From assembly GCA_013368375.1 (NCBI GenBank), contig JAACJP010000028.1, positions 248,001-312,000 on the forward strand: DNA of 64,000 nt. The letters run 5' to 3'. Of the stretch, positions 10,727 to 22,273 are shown piece by piece (position 1 is the stretch's first letter; every line of letters starts with the position of its first letter). The DNA is from Tricholomella constricta (taxonomy: Eukaryota > Basidiomycota > Agaricomycetes > Agaricales > Lyophyllaceae). Position numbers and translations under genes: made by a program. The notes beneath the pieces were generated by a model. It saw only the letters and a list, made by a program, of their open reading frames with translations. It was not told the DNA's origin and did no database searches.

Positions 10727-12572
10727 GCAAATGGCTTGTCAGGCTTTTTCTGACTTGTCACGACCTGTTGACCTGCGACAAGTCAACAGGCCCGAAAAGC
10801 ACAAAAGGCTCACAGGTTTCAAGATAAGGCAATATTGATTTTAAAGTAGTATTGTATATAGTATTGTATATAGTACCTACATCAAAAATGTGCGACAGCG
10901 GAGTGGTAGACAGAGATTCGACTATGGAATAAAGGACATTCGTCGAGAGGGACTAGGTCAGCTGAGATGTTGGAGTCGAGGTGAAGCTGAGCCCAGAGAA
11001 AGCGACGCAAAGCTTTGAGAAAGTGGGAAGGCCAATGTGTCGTGCGAGTGGCTGAAGATAGCGATGATATCCGGATTCTGGACTATCTGGTAAGTTCACG
11101 ATATCCAAGTATTATGAATGCAAAACATACCTGTGCGCCGGGCGAGTTTGATGGATGATAGAACCTTTGGACCTGATACCGGGCCAAGGTCCTCGTTCTA
11201 AGGAAAGTCGGTCCTCAAAGGGGACCATGGATTTCAGGGTCAAGAGTTGTAGTAGAGGGCACCGGAGGTGGGTGAGGGGGGAGAAAGTTGCCATCTTCGT
11301 CACAGGGCCTTGCTACGGATACTATGGTGTAAGTAATGAGAATACAGAGTAGCAAGATGACTCACCTGTCAATATAGGATGTCAGGCATAGGTGAACGAG
11401 TGATCTTCTGTGTGGTCCTCGTCATTAGGTGGGAGAGTAAGTTCTCGATGGGGGTGTTGACGTTGAGGTGGTGTGTCAAGCCACCCTAGTGTCGAAACTT
11501 TTGGTGACAGTGGGCACAACGAATATGAGCTGCGGCAGATGGAATTGCATTGGGCATTGTAGAGAAAAGATGTGCAATCAACGTGTTGTGTACAAAGCTG
11601 GAACGAGGAAATTTTCAAAGCCAAACACTCCAAATATGATGTCCCTACCTTGACGGGGTCACGACCATTCAACGTTCCATGCCCACTGCCTCTCAACATT
11701 TTGCATTCTTCTCCTTGCTGCCATTATGCCCCCCCGACGATCGGCACGACATTCAGCATCTGAAACGGCAGAACCTATAGACCAATCTAAGTTAGCATCA
11801 CTTCCGAAACCAAAATCTCCATCCATGGAAGGCCAACACCAGAAGAATGCGAGGTGAAGACAAAGAAGATAGAGGATGGGTATATTGTACGCTTCGATAC
11901 CTCTGTTTGTGTAGTTGACTCACCCAAAGGACGTGTTCGAGTCCCGATTTGTCATTGATACTGCTAGCCCCTTGCTCAAACTCATGAAGGGATCTGTGAG
12001 TCAAAAATAATCCAAGCTTACCATGTCCTGTGGCTAATATCGCCTTCGTGATAATGTCGAGCGAGGATTTCGCGTTGCTAAGCTCCGGCGCAAGGACTCC
12101 AAGGCAAAGCCTCCGGTATTTGGATGTCACCAGGTCGGTCCTGCGCTCAACAGTGTTTTGAAGATCGCTCGAAAACTCAGTGTGCAACGCTGAGACAAAC
12201 TTTTGGACCTGTTTGGACTCATTGACCGCCAACGTTGCACAGGACAGTTTGAAGAAATGTGCGCTCATCGAGGACGACAGTGATGATGAGGACATGTATA
12301 CCTGTACGCGTTATTTCCCTAGTAGCCCAGAGATATGTTCTCGATACATTGCACTCCAAACATGTCTCTTTCGCTCACATGACATGGAATTTCGCCAACT
12401 TGTCTAACCTGTACAACTTGTCGAGGCACACAAATTGCTAACCTGCAGAAATATTTGCTCAACCTGTTGACCTGTGACTTGCGAGGCCTTTTTCGTCCTT
12501 TATGGCCTGCTGCAGGCCAAAAAGGTCCCGAAAGGCAATTTGCGGAAAACCTGATGTGCAAGACCATCTTCT
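10727..12572. other. mostly unassigned; weak minus-strand ORF 11798-12295
   Basis: No gene is firmly supported. One minus-strand frame at 11798-12295 has a plausible coding texture in its first part (AHFFKLSCATLAVNESKQVQ onward) and possible intron borders, but matches no family I know. AT-rich repeats of GTATTGTATATAGTA occur near 10852-10875. A CCTGTTGACCTG motif occurs near 10768 and again near 12464, which could mark related element ends. Confidence 0.25.
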
Positions 12573-13786
12573 TTGACAACATCTGCCTCGATCATCACTA
12601 CTGCAGCTTCGGCGCCCGTTCCCGCTTACGTTCTCACTGCAGGACCTCCATCTCCTGTTCCGGCTGCTGTTCCCAGAGACTTCCCAGTGCTTTCGCCAAT
12701 ACCACGCACACCACACACTCCTCTGCCTTTAGCTCCCGCAAATACTGTCGGAATAATCTCTGCGCTTGCGAATATCATCTGCGACTATGGCTCCGACAAT
12801 GACGACAATGACAACAACATCGATCACACCCTACTATGCCCCTTCTGCGACCAACAACTTCCGGATAACCCAACTCCTGGCTTGCTTCACCAGCGCGCAT
12901 CATTGAAAAACGGTCAAGGCTCGACCCAATGCCCAACAATCGCTTTCATCGCTCAACAGAATCTTTTACCATTTTCGTGGACTTTTGTCAACGTCATACT
13001 TTCGAGCACGAGCAGCTTCCTCGTGCACGTCAGGCTGGCTGGCCCGTTTCTCCTATTTTTGCAACTCTTTTCGATCGTGTTGTTGCACACTATCCTATGC
13101 TTACAAAGGTGTTGATGGACACCAAGAACACCTTCTTTGCCGATGCGAAGCAGTTTTACGGGAGGACCAGTGCAGCACGTATGCAGGGTGCATCAACACA
13201 GTATTCAAGTGCCAGATTTGCTCAATTTGGTGCCGGCTAGTGAGTTATTCGGGCCTTTCTCGTCTCACGCGGCATATCTGACTACTTTGCAAACAGTTAT
13301 GGAGAGCGAGGCTACCAAATTATCTTCACCGCGCTACAGCATCGCTTTTCCTTCTCCATTGATAAAGCCCACATCCACCCACTTTCTCAAGACACTTTTC
13401 TCCGTGAAGTCCTAGTTCCCGAAGCAGCAGTCCTGATTATCCAGGAAGACCTCCGTCTCTCGCGCTTCCAGGCTATCGAAACATTGCGAGCAAGTCACAC
13501 CTTTGGAAACATGTTGCACCCGATAGACGATACTTGCTCCATAGTTCACGCGGCTACTCGACGAGGCATGTATATTTTTCGATGCTTACAGCCTTTGTTC
13601 CGCTTCTGGCAGGCCTCAAAGACATTACTGGACTTCGAGACTTGGGCCAAGGAGCAGAACGATAAGGAAGAAGAGCACCGAGTAAAGCAGGAAGAGATGG
13701 ACTTTGATGTAGTTTATAACAAGTCTCAGGAATCTGGTACGGGGATTGAGGGCAATCCGATTGACTTAACGTTGGATTTATCTTAA
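12573..13786 (+). pseudogene. RTC4-like domain gene (frameshifted)
   Basis: The protein has a Pro/Ala-rich start, a CPFCDQQLP motif, then the RTC4-like core: FCQRHTFEHEQLP and GWPVSPIFATL in exon 1. A 57-bp intron (13240-13296) follows, then exon 2 with YYGERGYQII across the junction and REVLVPEAAVLIIQEDL. It ends at a TAA with IDLTLDLS. RTC4 is named for restriction of telomere capping in yeast; the function of the many mushroom copies is unknown. The CPFCDQQ part and the HTFEHEQ part are in different frames, so there is a one-base lesion between about 12895 and 12930. The true start is uncertain; the coordinate given is the beginning of the open frame, not a proven ATG. Confidence 0.65.
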
Positions 13787-13870
13787 CATAATTTTACGAC
13801 CAGACATGATTGTGAACTTATTTTGTGTAGCGTCTAGCATTAGCTTTATCAAAAGCAACAAGATATGTAT

Positions 13871-16244
13871 TTAGTCAGGACGAAGAAGGTCATCTCGAGG
13901 GATACTATAAGGTGCTTTGAGCTTGCGACGGAGCTCCTTAATGAGAATGCGATTGCGGCGTTTAATCATCTCATCAAGAAAAAATTCGTAGCGGTCAATC
14001 TGCATCTCACGGACCATTGATTGAAAGCCACCGAACCAAGCATTCGCTTGCTCAGCAGCAGAAGAATTGAAACACCATTTCCCATCATCTGTTCGCAGCT
14101 CCGGCCAGATATATGGGTTGCAGTGTCGCCCACAGTCCTCGTCTGACTCTTTATGCTTGCACTTGAAGTGGAAGACGTCAACCGGAAGCGCGCAGTTGTC
14201 AAAATAATGTCGCATGTAAGGGTCTTCTTCATTCTTGAGCATAGCGACGATTCGGCAGTTGTTATCATGCCAGAGAACGGCGGGAAGCGAGGCTTGAGTG
14301 GGAAACAGCTTCATCCAAAATGTCTAGAAAGAAATACGTCAGAGATTGCGATGAGTGAAGAGAAAATAATGTACTCGGACACCATTCGGAGCTTCAGACC
14401 CATAAAATGTCGCTCTGCCAAGGATCACACCACAAGAACCAACACAAAGCTGTTCGTTGTGGGTACGCCGTCGCCCAAACCGAGCCCTGACAGCACGGTT
14501 CCCAGCCTCAGGTTTCCCATCGCAAATCCCCCGTTCATCGACAACAATTTCGTCATCTTCATCAACGCCGGGCCCCTCGAGTTTGTCGTCATCATTACTG
14601 TCATCGTGGGTGTCTGGCTGCAATGCGGCGGGTGATAGGTCAGCTTCATTCGGAAGTCGGCCACGGGTAGTCGACAAGTCAGAGCCCGTTGCCAGAGAGT
14701 CATGAGTCTGCGAGACTTTGAGGCGTTCCAACCGGTGCTTGAGCTGAAACATTGCTTTCCCTTTTTGGTAATGGTAAACTTCGATAGCGCGATGATCTGG
14801 GAGGGGACAAGTACGAAAACCGAGCTCGATAGGAGCCCCACATGCAGTGACAGCACATATTCTTGAAAGATGGTGGTGAGTGGGGCAATGGTGGTGCTTG
14901 ACCGAAGCCAGGGGGATGGGGCAGTCGTGTGAATCACAACAAGGGCACCCAATAGTGACGCCATCGGTAACAGTGGAGCGGCAATGATCTAGACTGGTGT
15001 CAGTAAAAAGATAGATAATGAATGCAAGGGAACTCACAAGAGACGCCGTCTTCATCAGTATACACCCAACAACACAAATCGCATGCGTGGTTCCAAGCCT
15101 CCTGACCAGGCCCAGCCATCTTCTTGTTGCGCTTTTGCAAGGCTGGCTGTAGACGTACTGCCTGAGGTGGCGCGTTGTGAACGAATTCGAGTGTCGTCGA
15201 TGTTTCTTGATGGTCGAGAATGAGGGCGTGGATGAAAAACCCATTCCAGACATCTTCCACATCGAGCTCGAGACTTGTGGGCCAATTGACTGGCAGCAAC
15301 GGCTTGATGTGTTCATTCTGAAGTCCAGTGTTGTAGATTCTTGCACAATTGGTAGCCGATGTCCTATGATCAAGGCATTAGTTGATTTGACATAGAATAG
15401 AGAATGTAGGGCATACCAGGACGTGACCATCATCATCGCAAATAGCTCGCAGACCTCTGCCGCCATATAAAAATGCTGTGAAGTTTGAATGAAGGGCATT
15501 TCCTTGTTGCAATAATAAGTCCGCGTCGTGGCTTTCGAGTGAACGTAGAAATTGGCGTAGTAACGTGTATTGCACTCTGTCAACATAGGAAACAATTAGA
15601 TATGGTCAGTGAGACTTAAGAAGAAAGTATTGACATACTACGACAATATCGAGAGGTAGCATACCCTGGTACAGCTCCAAACTCCTTCGAGAAGATGGTA
15701 ATGGGAAACGACAATGGTTCCACCAAGTCGCGGTCCCGTCGCACAGTCTCGTCTGCAAGGAGAGGCCGTGAGCATTGAGGGTCAATGCATACCTGCGTTG
15801 GGGGTTCCAAATCATAGACTCCTAATGAACATGATGATTTAAATAACTAAAAGGCAAGGTGCAATGAAACATACCAATTTGACGTGATAAGCCATGATCC
15901 AAGAACAACTGCACATATCGGGCACGGAATGCGATCTCCTCAGCCTTTTCCAGTGGAGGAAGCTCCCAAGTGAGTTTCTTCAATGAGTGCCATGCTAACT
16001 TGCCGACGCGATCTGAAATCCCAAGAGATAGCTTCAAAAAGTCATGTATGTGAACGGGGAGTGTTTCCGGTGCCTCAGGTCGATAAGAAGGCTGGAGTCG
16101 GCAGAGCTTGGGCTTCAGGAGTCGGATGAGATCAAGATATCTCACCGTGGTAGCATAATCGAAGGTAGTCTGTAGTTCCGGGTGCTCAAGGAGGGTGGCT
16201 GAAAGCTTGAAGATGTCCATAATAGTGGGAGTTGCGGTGCTCAT
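13871..16244 (-). CDS. CxC5/CxC6 cysteine-cluster protein associated with KDZ transposases
   Basis: A multi-exon minus-strand gene starting at the ATG at 16244-16242. Exon 1 is 16244-15875, exon 2 15821-15639 (with CIDPQCSRPLL), and exon 3 starts at 15576. Splice phases agree across these joins. The middle holds the CxC5-type region with WNHACDLCCWVYTDEDG. Next comes a CxC6-type cluster (GCPCCDSHDC, HHCPTHH and CAVTACGAP), then a conserved C-terminal part with LWHDNNCRIVAML, FKCKHKE and FNSSAAEQANAWFGGFQ. Such genes accompany KDZ (Kyakuja-Dileera-Zisupton) DNA transposons; the cysteine clusters probably bind zinc and DNA. No lesion was noticed in the parts read, so it may be active. The catalytic KDZ transposase itself is not in the window. 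Confidence 0.8.
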
Positions 16245-16458
16245 TCATTGGTGCATTGATAAGGAAAATTTTTATTGGCATTGGGTCCCAGCATCGGAGG
16301 AGAGAGGGCCCCAAGACGGCGACAGCAACGATGAAGACAACAACAGAGCGCTGAGGGACCAAGCGTTGATCCGTGGGATAATTATTGGTGGCCGGGTCCG
16401 AGGTCCGAGTCCGAGGTCCAGGTCCTAGGACCTGCCTCCCAGTCGATCCGACGTTCTC
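16245..16458. repeat. 214-bp direct repeat, copy 2
   Basis: Identical by eye to 1-214 and directly adjacent to the start codon of the CxC5/CxC6 gene. It is therefore probably the promoter/5' leader or terminal region of that mobile unit. Confidence 0.85.
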
Positions 16459-17751
16459 GAGAGAGCAAGCTAAGAGTCAATCAATGTATAAACCCGAAGA
16501 TACTGTTATTGTTCAGGTTGGAGATATTCCATCTCCAACCCAGGCTTATATACTACATCGCCGAGCCAGTGACTAAGGCGGTATGTAAAGGCGCTGACTA
16601 CTGATGAGTAACAATTGTCCAGCTGACTGATAGGAATCTAAGTAGTGGTGCCAGTGTGGGAGTAATGGCTACGAAAGGGGCGTAAGAACAGTATGGCGGT
16701 CAGCAAGTATGTCTAAGGCGGGGGCCATGGGGGCCGATGACAGAGGACAAGAGACTAAGCAATAATAGGAGTGGGCGCACGGTGCATCCCCTTACATCGG
16801 CAGTGTCGAGGCTTAGAGAATGACACCAGGCCCAGAGAGCCATAGCGATGTGTTGTAGAGTAGTGTTCAGTCGGTTATTGGGGAAACGACTGTATTAGCT
16901 AGTACCTGTTGTAGAGTAGTGCTAATACGAGCATGTAAGTAAATTGTCCGTAGATAAGTAAACTTGGCCACATACCTCAGTCGGTTATTGGGGAAGCAAC
17001 TGAGGTATCTGTCCGATCGTTAGTCAATATATATTGATGGTACTGCATAGTACCATATCTGCCTCCGTCTCCTTTCTTTCCCTCGACGCCCCGGTCACAT
17101 GGTTCCTGGCGCGTCAATAGCGCGAGTCGCGTAAACAACACGATGATGGTGTGCGGTTTAGATCTGGAAGTGCATCACTATATATGGCTATTTCGCTTTA
17201 TATGGTGCATGGGACAAAATCCTTCATTTTTATTATAGAGATGTACGCGCGAGCCTTTTTTTTCCCTTGGGCTAGCCGTGCGCGCGTTACGTAGCCCTAC
17301 ACCACGAAAGCAAACTTTTCCCAACCTTATGTAGATTGATTATGTTGTAGAGATAATGGCCAATGATGACTGCATTTGATACAACGCTTGTTTGTTTGAC
17401 GTTGTCCGGCATCATGCCCTTTTGACACCATCAGTGTCCATTTTCTGACATCTTCATCTACCGTTGAGTAAACACCATTTTCAAAGCTCATACTGTTACT
17501 TCTACTTGATCATTTTGACAGTTCACCTGAGAATCTGTGAACACCTGGATGTGGCCGTAATTTGGAGCTCATCACTGGCCAAAGCGTGACATGAGCAGTC
17601 TCAATCCAACCTGACCTCGAACGCCAAAGCTTTCAAGTAGGTTCTGCATCGTGCCTTTCACTCGCTTTTGCTCGCTTTGACTGCCTTCTCTGAATATAAA
17701 TTCGTCTTGTGGATTCAATGTCATCAGTATCTCAAGATTCTCTCCTTCGCG
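16459..17751. other. unassigned, with an LTR-like segment at about 16851-17099
   Basis: No coding gene is supported. TGTTGTAGAGTAGTG occurs at 16851 and 16907, and CAGTCGGTTATTGGGGAA twice (near 16869 and 16977). The segment from 16851 or 16907 to 17099 begins TGTTG and ends TCACA, followed by TGGTTCCTGGCGCG, which could be a primer-binding site. It may be a remnant LTR of a Copia-type element, but no partner LTR or pol is present. Confidence 0.3.
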
Positions 17752-18247
17752 ATGACACTTCCGGATATCGATATCACTACCAATGCCTCAGAGCTGTCCG
17801 GACATGCACCCGCTATGATCAGCAATGGAACGTTGACTCTCATTATACATCTGACGGGACCAGGTCCAGTTGTTAAGCCGTTCAATTCACTTGATGCAAA
17901 TAAAAATTAACATCCTTCGCAGACTATCAATATCAACCTTTGCCATCCCACATTGATACCAGCATCATCCCAGCCCGAGGACGAGATTCATGTCGGCGAC
18001 ATCCACAAGATTCACATCGATGACAAGTCTTTTCCGGCCATGAACTCTCTGACGTCGTCTGGATCAATGACAGATCCGGAGTCTGACCCAGGCTGTGAAG
18101 AGACATTTGTACGTCCTCTTTTATCATTTTGCACATCTTGATTGAGCTTAGTTTCGGCAGCTTCGGGAGGTGACGAAACTCAAGAGGAAGATATCAGAGA
18201 CCGACAGTTCAAATCTTTCATACACGAAACGAGTATATCAGAAGTAA
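17752..18247 (+). CDS. small unknown protein, three exons, about 129 residues
   Basis: Exons 17752-17868, 17923-18108 and 18161-18247 join in phase 0 at both introns (54 and 52 bp, GT-AG), giving one uninterrupted frame from ATG to TAA. The C-terminal end is basic (LREVTKLKRKISE). No domain is recognised. It converges on the 3' end of the Plavaka transposase gene, so it could be a passenger of that transposon or an unrelated host fragment. The gene model rests only on frame continuity. Confidence 0.45.
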
Positions 18248-18282
18248 TCACATCGTACTTGAAGACATCTCAACATAATGTA

Positions 18283-18732
18283 TCATCTCCATTTCCGTTT
18301 AAGACTGCGTTCATTCCCCCCACCATCATCTCCAACATTGTCGTCATCACTTTCGACTTCATTAGAGTCATCAACAGTGTTGACAATTTTCCTGGCTTTC
18401 TTCGCTGCAAGTGTGGCCTTCCGCTTCGCCTGAGTAATAGCACGTTTTGCTGTCTGTGACACTCGGAGATTAGCTGCAATGCCATCATGAAAGAGTCTTC
18501 GGTTGGCATGGAGTGGGCGAGGAGCAAAAAGCTCGCGCGGCAAGGTGCGCCGGACCAATTCTGCATTATGCAGTCCATAAAGGTTGAGCAGGAAGTGTCT
18601 GTCATCGTCGTGTGCGATAAGTTTACTTGTTCGTGTTGTTATTTCGCGCTCTTGAAGCTGGGGCTGAAGTGCCGTTGGCTTGCATTTCGCCAGCCTACAG
18701 TCGTGTTGGGCAGAAAATACAAAGACAATGGA
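18283..18732 (-). CDS. Plavaka-type transposase, last exon (split by element B)
   Basis: The terminal exon of the minus-strand transposase whose main part is at 28335-31943. It reads SIVFVFSAQHDCR, LLNLYGLHNAELVRRTLPRE, then a Lys/Arg/Asp-rich tail ending SLKRKWR and a stop. The acceptor AG is at 18734-18733. Joining this exon to the one ending at 28335 keeps phase 0 once element B and one target copy are removed. Plavaka elements are fungal relatives of CACTA DNA transposons; this tail follows the catalytic region. Confidence 0.7.
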   Translation of the reverse strand, partial: SIVFVFSAQHDCRLAKCKPTALQPQLQEREITTRTSKLIAHDDDRHFLLNLYGLHNAELVRRTLPRELFAPRPLHANRRLFHDGIAANLRVSQTAKRAITQAKRKATLAAKKARKIVNTVDDSNEVESDDDNVGDDGGGNERSLKRKWR

Positions 18733-18782
18733 CTGACATGTTCAATCGTGAGATGCAGAAGATATCAGGAAGAAACCGGCAG

Positions 18783-19016
18783 TGTAACGACGGCGCGTTA
18801 CAATACGTCTATATTGAGACGCGACCTGTTTGGCATTACCTTCTGGTAATGCACGACCATCTTTGTTATGTGTATATAAATGTCCTGTACAGTTTATGCT
18901 TAGATAATCCTTTGCACCTTCACCCTGTACACGTACTTAGCAGAATCCCACAGATTGGTCTAGCTTAACGTGTCTGGTGTCTCGCAAGGATCCCCCAACC
19001 CCGTACAACCGTTACA
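18783..19016 (+). repeat. 5' LTR of element B
   Basis: 234 bp, TGTAACG to GTTACA. It contains an 8-bp-stem hairpin at 18833-18852 and a TATA-like TATATAAA at 18873-18880. The sequence after the LTR begins CTTTTTTAAGC and does not start with the usual TGG of a tRNA primer-binding site. Confidence 0.95.
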
Positions 19017-19130
19017 CTTTTTTAAGCTACCCAGCTTTGCTATCTGCTTAACTGCTCTCTATCGTCGACGTCGACTCGCTTATCAGCGCCATCACCATCA
19101 CCACAACCCTGAAACGAAGATCTATCTGCG

Positions 19131-22100
19131 ATGGATCCAAACCGAGCGCCACCGAGCGCTACCAGCTCTGAAAACACACCAACGATACAATCTATCGTCG
19201 ATCCGCCAGTACCGCGACCTCCTATTGCCTATGTGCCGCCTCAACGTCGTTCGGACGAAGTCGGGCAAGGTGTAGCAGCAGCAGAGGGACCAACAGCGGT
19301 AAGTAGTCTGGAGCTACTATCAATGCACGCCACAGAGCGCCCAGCCGCAAGGTTAGGCACTCTGGGGGTCGAAACTGCTGAAGATGCGAGTCTTAGACAT
19401 GCATCGGACGATGGCCCTGTACGATTGGCTCTGCAACAAGCGTACGCCGCGTACGCCGCCTCCCCGGCCCCCACTGCTGTGCCACAGTCTTCGGTACAAG
19501 CCCCGGTACACGCCAACACGGATAACCAGTCGGTTACGAGTGCGTACCTTCGACGACGGGCGTTATCGCCTGTCAGCTCGACGGCAGAATCGGACACCGG
19601 GACCCTGAACATCTTCAGGTTCTCGCCCCTCCTTAAGCGCCAGGTGCACCTCTACTGGTCAGAATACCAGTCGATGGTCCCAGACGCTAGTCGACGTACT
19701 CAGATGAATGAGAACGCGCTAGGCTCCGCCTACGTACACTGTGCGATCATGGACACGGAGCCTGATACGAACAGTATCGAATTTGTAAAGCTAGTTATCG
19801 AAGGCATTCGCTTCGAAATAGATAACTATTCTATGGCCACTGTCTTGGAAGCATCGAGGTCTTCGACACCGAAAGCTCCGCAAGCAACAGTAGGAACGAC
19901 ACAAGCAGCCGACAGCATCGGCCCTGTGCTCACTATGCCTGTAAAAATCGAGGATCGTGTGGATGAAACACACGACGGCGTCAAACCGATTGAGGAAAGG
20001 CCTGCGCCTGCTCAAACACTACGGTTCACAACTGAGACATCACCGCCTGTGATACAAGTCCCTGGGAATGCATCCCGTCGATACCCAATGGCAGACTCGT
20101 GGGCAGACAGAGTCGCCCTCCAGCGCGAGCGGGATCGAGACTTGCAGCAACAGGGTCATTCGGTTTACGATGACCAGGGAGTGATCTTTATCGGACGTCA
20201 GCCCGTCGACCAAATGAAGAGCATTTATTTCGAGTCGATTGAACAACCTCACGAACAGGATAATAATGTGCAGAGTGCCCCCTACGATGAGCACCTGCAG
20301 GGACGTGATCAACAGCAAACATTTGCTAGAGATCGACCTCCTCATGAGACTCCCGTAGTTCGTACGCATTTTACCAATGCTCGTGGACGCGGTAGGGGAA
20401 TGAGTGTCGTGAACCCTATATCACGAAACCCAGGTAGACCAAGTGAAACCCCTGGGCGTGGGTTCTCGATGCCTCCGCAAGTGCGGTCAACTTCCCGAAA
20501 CCCTGGAGTCGCTGAAGCCGTGGAACAACACCGAGATTCTATGCATGTACGCTTGAAAGCGCTGCTAGAAGAACAACTCGGTACACGCCTGCAACTTCCC
20601 GAGGGTAGTAAATTGAGGCGATCTGACGCGTCCAAAACTATAACTCCATACGCTGGAGGAACCAAGTTTAGCGACCTTGAAAGGTGGCTAACGGACGTGT
20701 GCGTTCATTTAGCCGCATGCCAGTATGGTGGCGACGAACGCGACCGTGAACGCGTGCTCGTTGTACCAGAGTTTCTCAGAGGAGAAGCTAAGACATGGTA
20801 CCAGCGCCACGTCGTTCATGTAAACCGTCGTCAACGTCATTGGACGTTTGAAGACGTCATTCTTGGATTGTATGATCGCTTTGTACAGCCGTAACAATGC
20901 AGGATGCACGAGAGGACTTCTACGATGCTACTTATAATGAGAGCATTGGAGTTCAAGGGTTTTATGACGAGCTCATGGACCACGCACAAAATATGGCTGT
21001 GTTCCCAGATGAATACACCGTGCGTGATACCTTCCTGGAAGGTATACCCAAAGATATGCTCGTCGCCCTAATTAAGGAAGGCGGATTGTCACCTGAGATA
21101 AATACAGTCGATGAGTTTGTCTCCGAGGCGAAGGCGTATGAGTCTGCCTCTAAGACAGCTGCACACTACCTTGCTCGAAACTCACGCCGTCGCTCGCGCC
21201 GGAGTCCCGAAGTAACATCTTCGAGGCCCCGCGGAGGTGGGCGAATCGGTACCACTTTCATTCGCAAGTCCGCCTTAGCAGGAGGACTACACGCGAGAGT
21301 GGTGGCTACGCCACTGCGTGGACGAGGAGGAAAGGTGGGAGTGCAAGCACGCCCTGACCCGAACTCGGGTGCGCCACCCAATAGACAGTTGGAATGCCCC
21401 CAACTGCATTCATCTCCGACACCGAATCCGTCACCAGCGGCAGATGTCATCTGCTACAAATGCGGAAAGAAAGGTCATTACTCGAGAGAATGTAAACAGA
21501 AACCGTACCCCGTGCGTGCTCAGATACGAGCCGCTCGGACCGCAGTTGATGAAGAGGACGATGATTCGGACATGGATCAGGAGAATGAGGCTGATGACGA
21601 GAGTGGACATACCTCTGCTAATGAAGCGGATAATCCACCTGAGTCGTTGGTAGACAGCGACAGCGATGAACTCATTGAGGTCGATGTCTATGATAATGAC
21701 TACTACTCCCGAGACAGCGAGACTGAAGTCCTGAGGGCGATAACGGAATTACCGTTGGATGAAACTCGCCAGATAAAGATGCGCAAAGTACATCTTCGCG
21801 CATCGAAAGTAGCTAAGGCTCGCCCAGTGCATAAGCGCGACGACAAGGAGTGTTTGGCCACATATGTCAATGTAGGCGGACACGACGCGTGGACGCTATG
21901 GGACTCGGGTAGTACAACTACGGGCGTAACCCCGGCATTCTCCCAGGTAGCAGGACTGCGCGTGTATCCGTTGGATGCACCGATAACGCTGCAATTGGGA
22001 ACGATTGGAAGTCGCTCGACAGTGAACTTTGGGTCTGATGCGTTAGTTAAAACACACGGATCTGAAGAAATGCTGTATGTCGATATAGCAGACTTTGACC

Positions 22101-22273
22101 GATATGATATGATTATCGGTACACCGTTTATGCGAAAGCATGGAGTAATCCTTGATTTCGCGACGAATACAGTTGTGGTCAACGGTGTATCAACCGAAGC
22201 CACGAAGGTAGACCTCCGGGATACTGATGGACGGCTGCGCCGCTATCGTACCACGGATAAACCCCGGGATTGA
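19131..22273 (+). pseudogene. gag-protease region of element B (frameshifted)
   Basis: The first frame (19131-20894) has a long disordered N-terminus, an RG-rich stretch (ARGRGRGM) and a retrotransposon-gag domain reaching LGLYDRFVQP, where TAA stops it. The domain resumes at once in another frame from 20897 (MQDAREDFYDATY), so one base is missing at about 20892. This second frame carries a CCHC knuckle CYKCGKKGHYSREC near 21452, an acidic linker, and a retropepsin-type protease with WDSGSTTTG near 21899 and DMIIGTPFM. It ends with a TGA at 22271-22273. The next ORF lies in the same frame after that single TGA. Confidence 0.85.

Noticed and set aside
16459..16850. pol fragment of a Copia element before the LTR-like segment
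   Set aside because: No recognisable RT or RNase H motif in any frame; the LTR call is kept only at low confidence.
20885..20900. programmed frameshift in element B gag
   Set aside because: No slippery heptamer precedes the TAA at 20892-20894; one missing base explains the break better.
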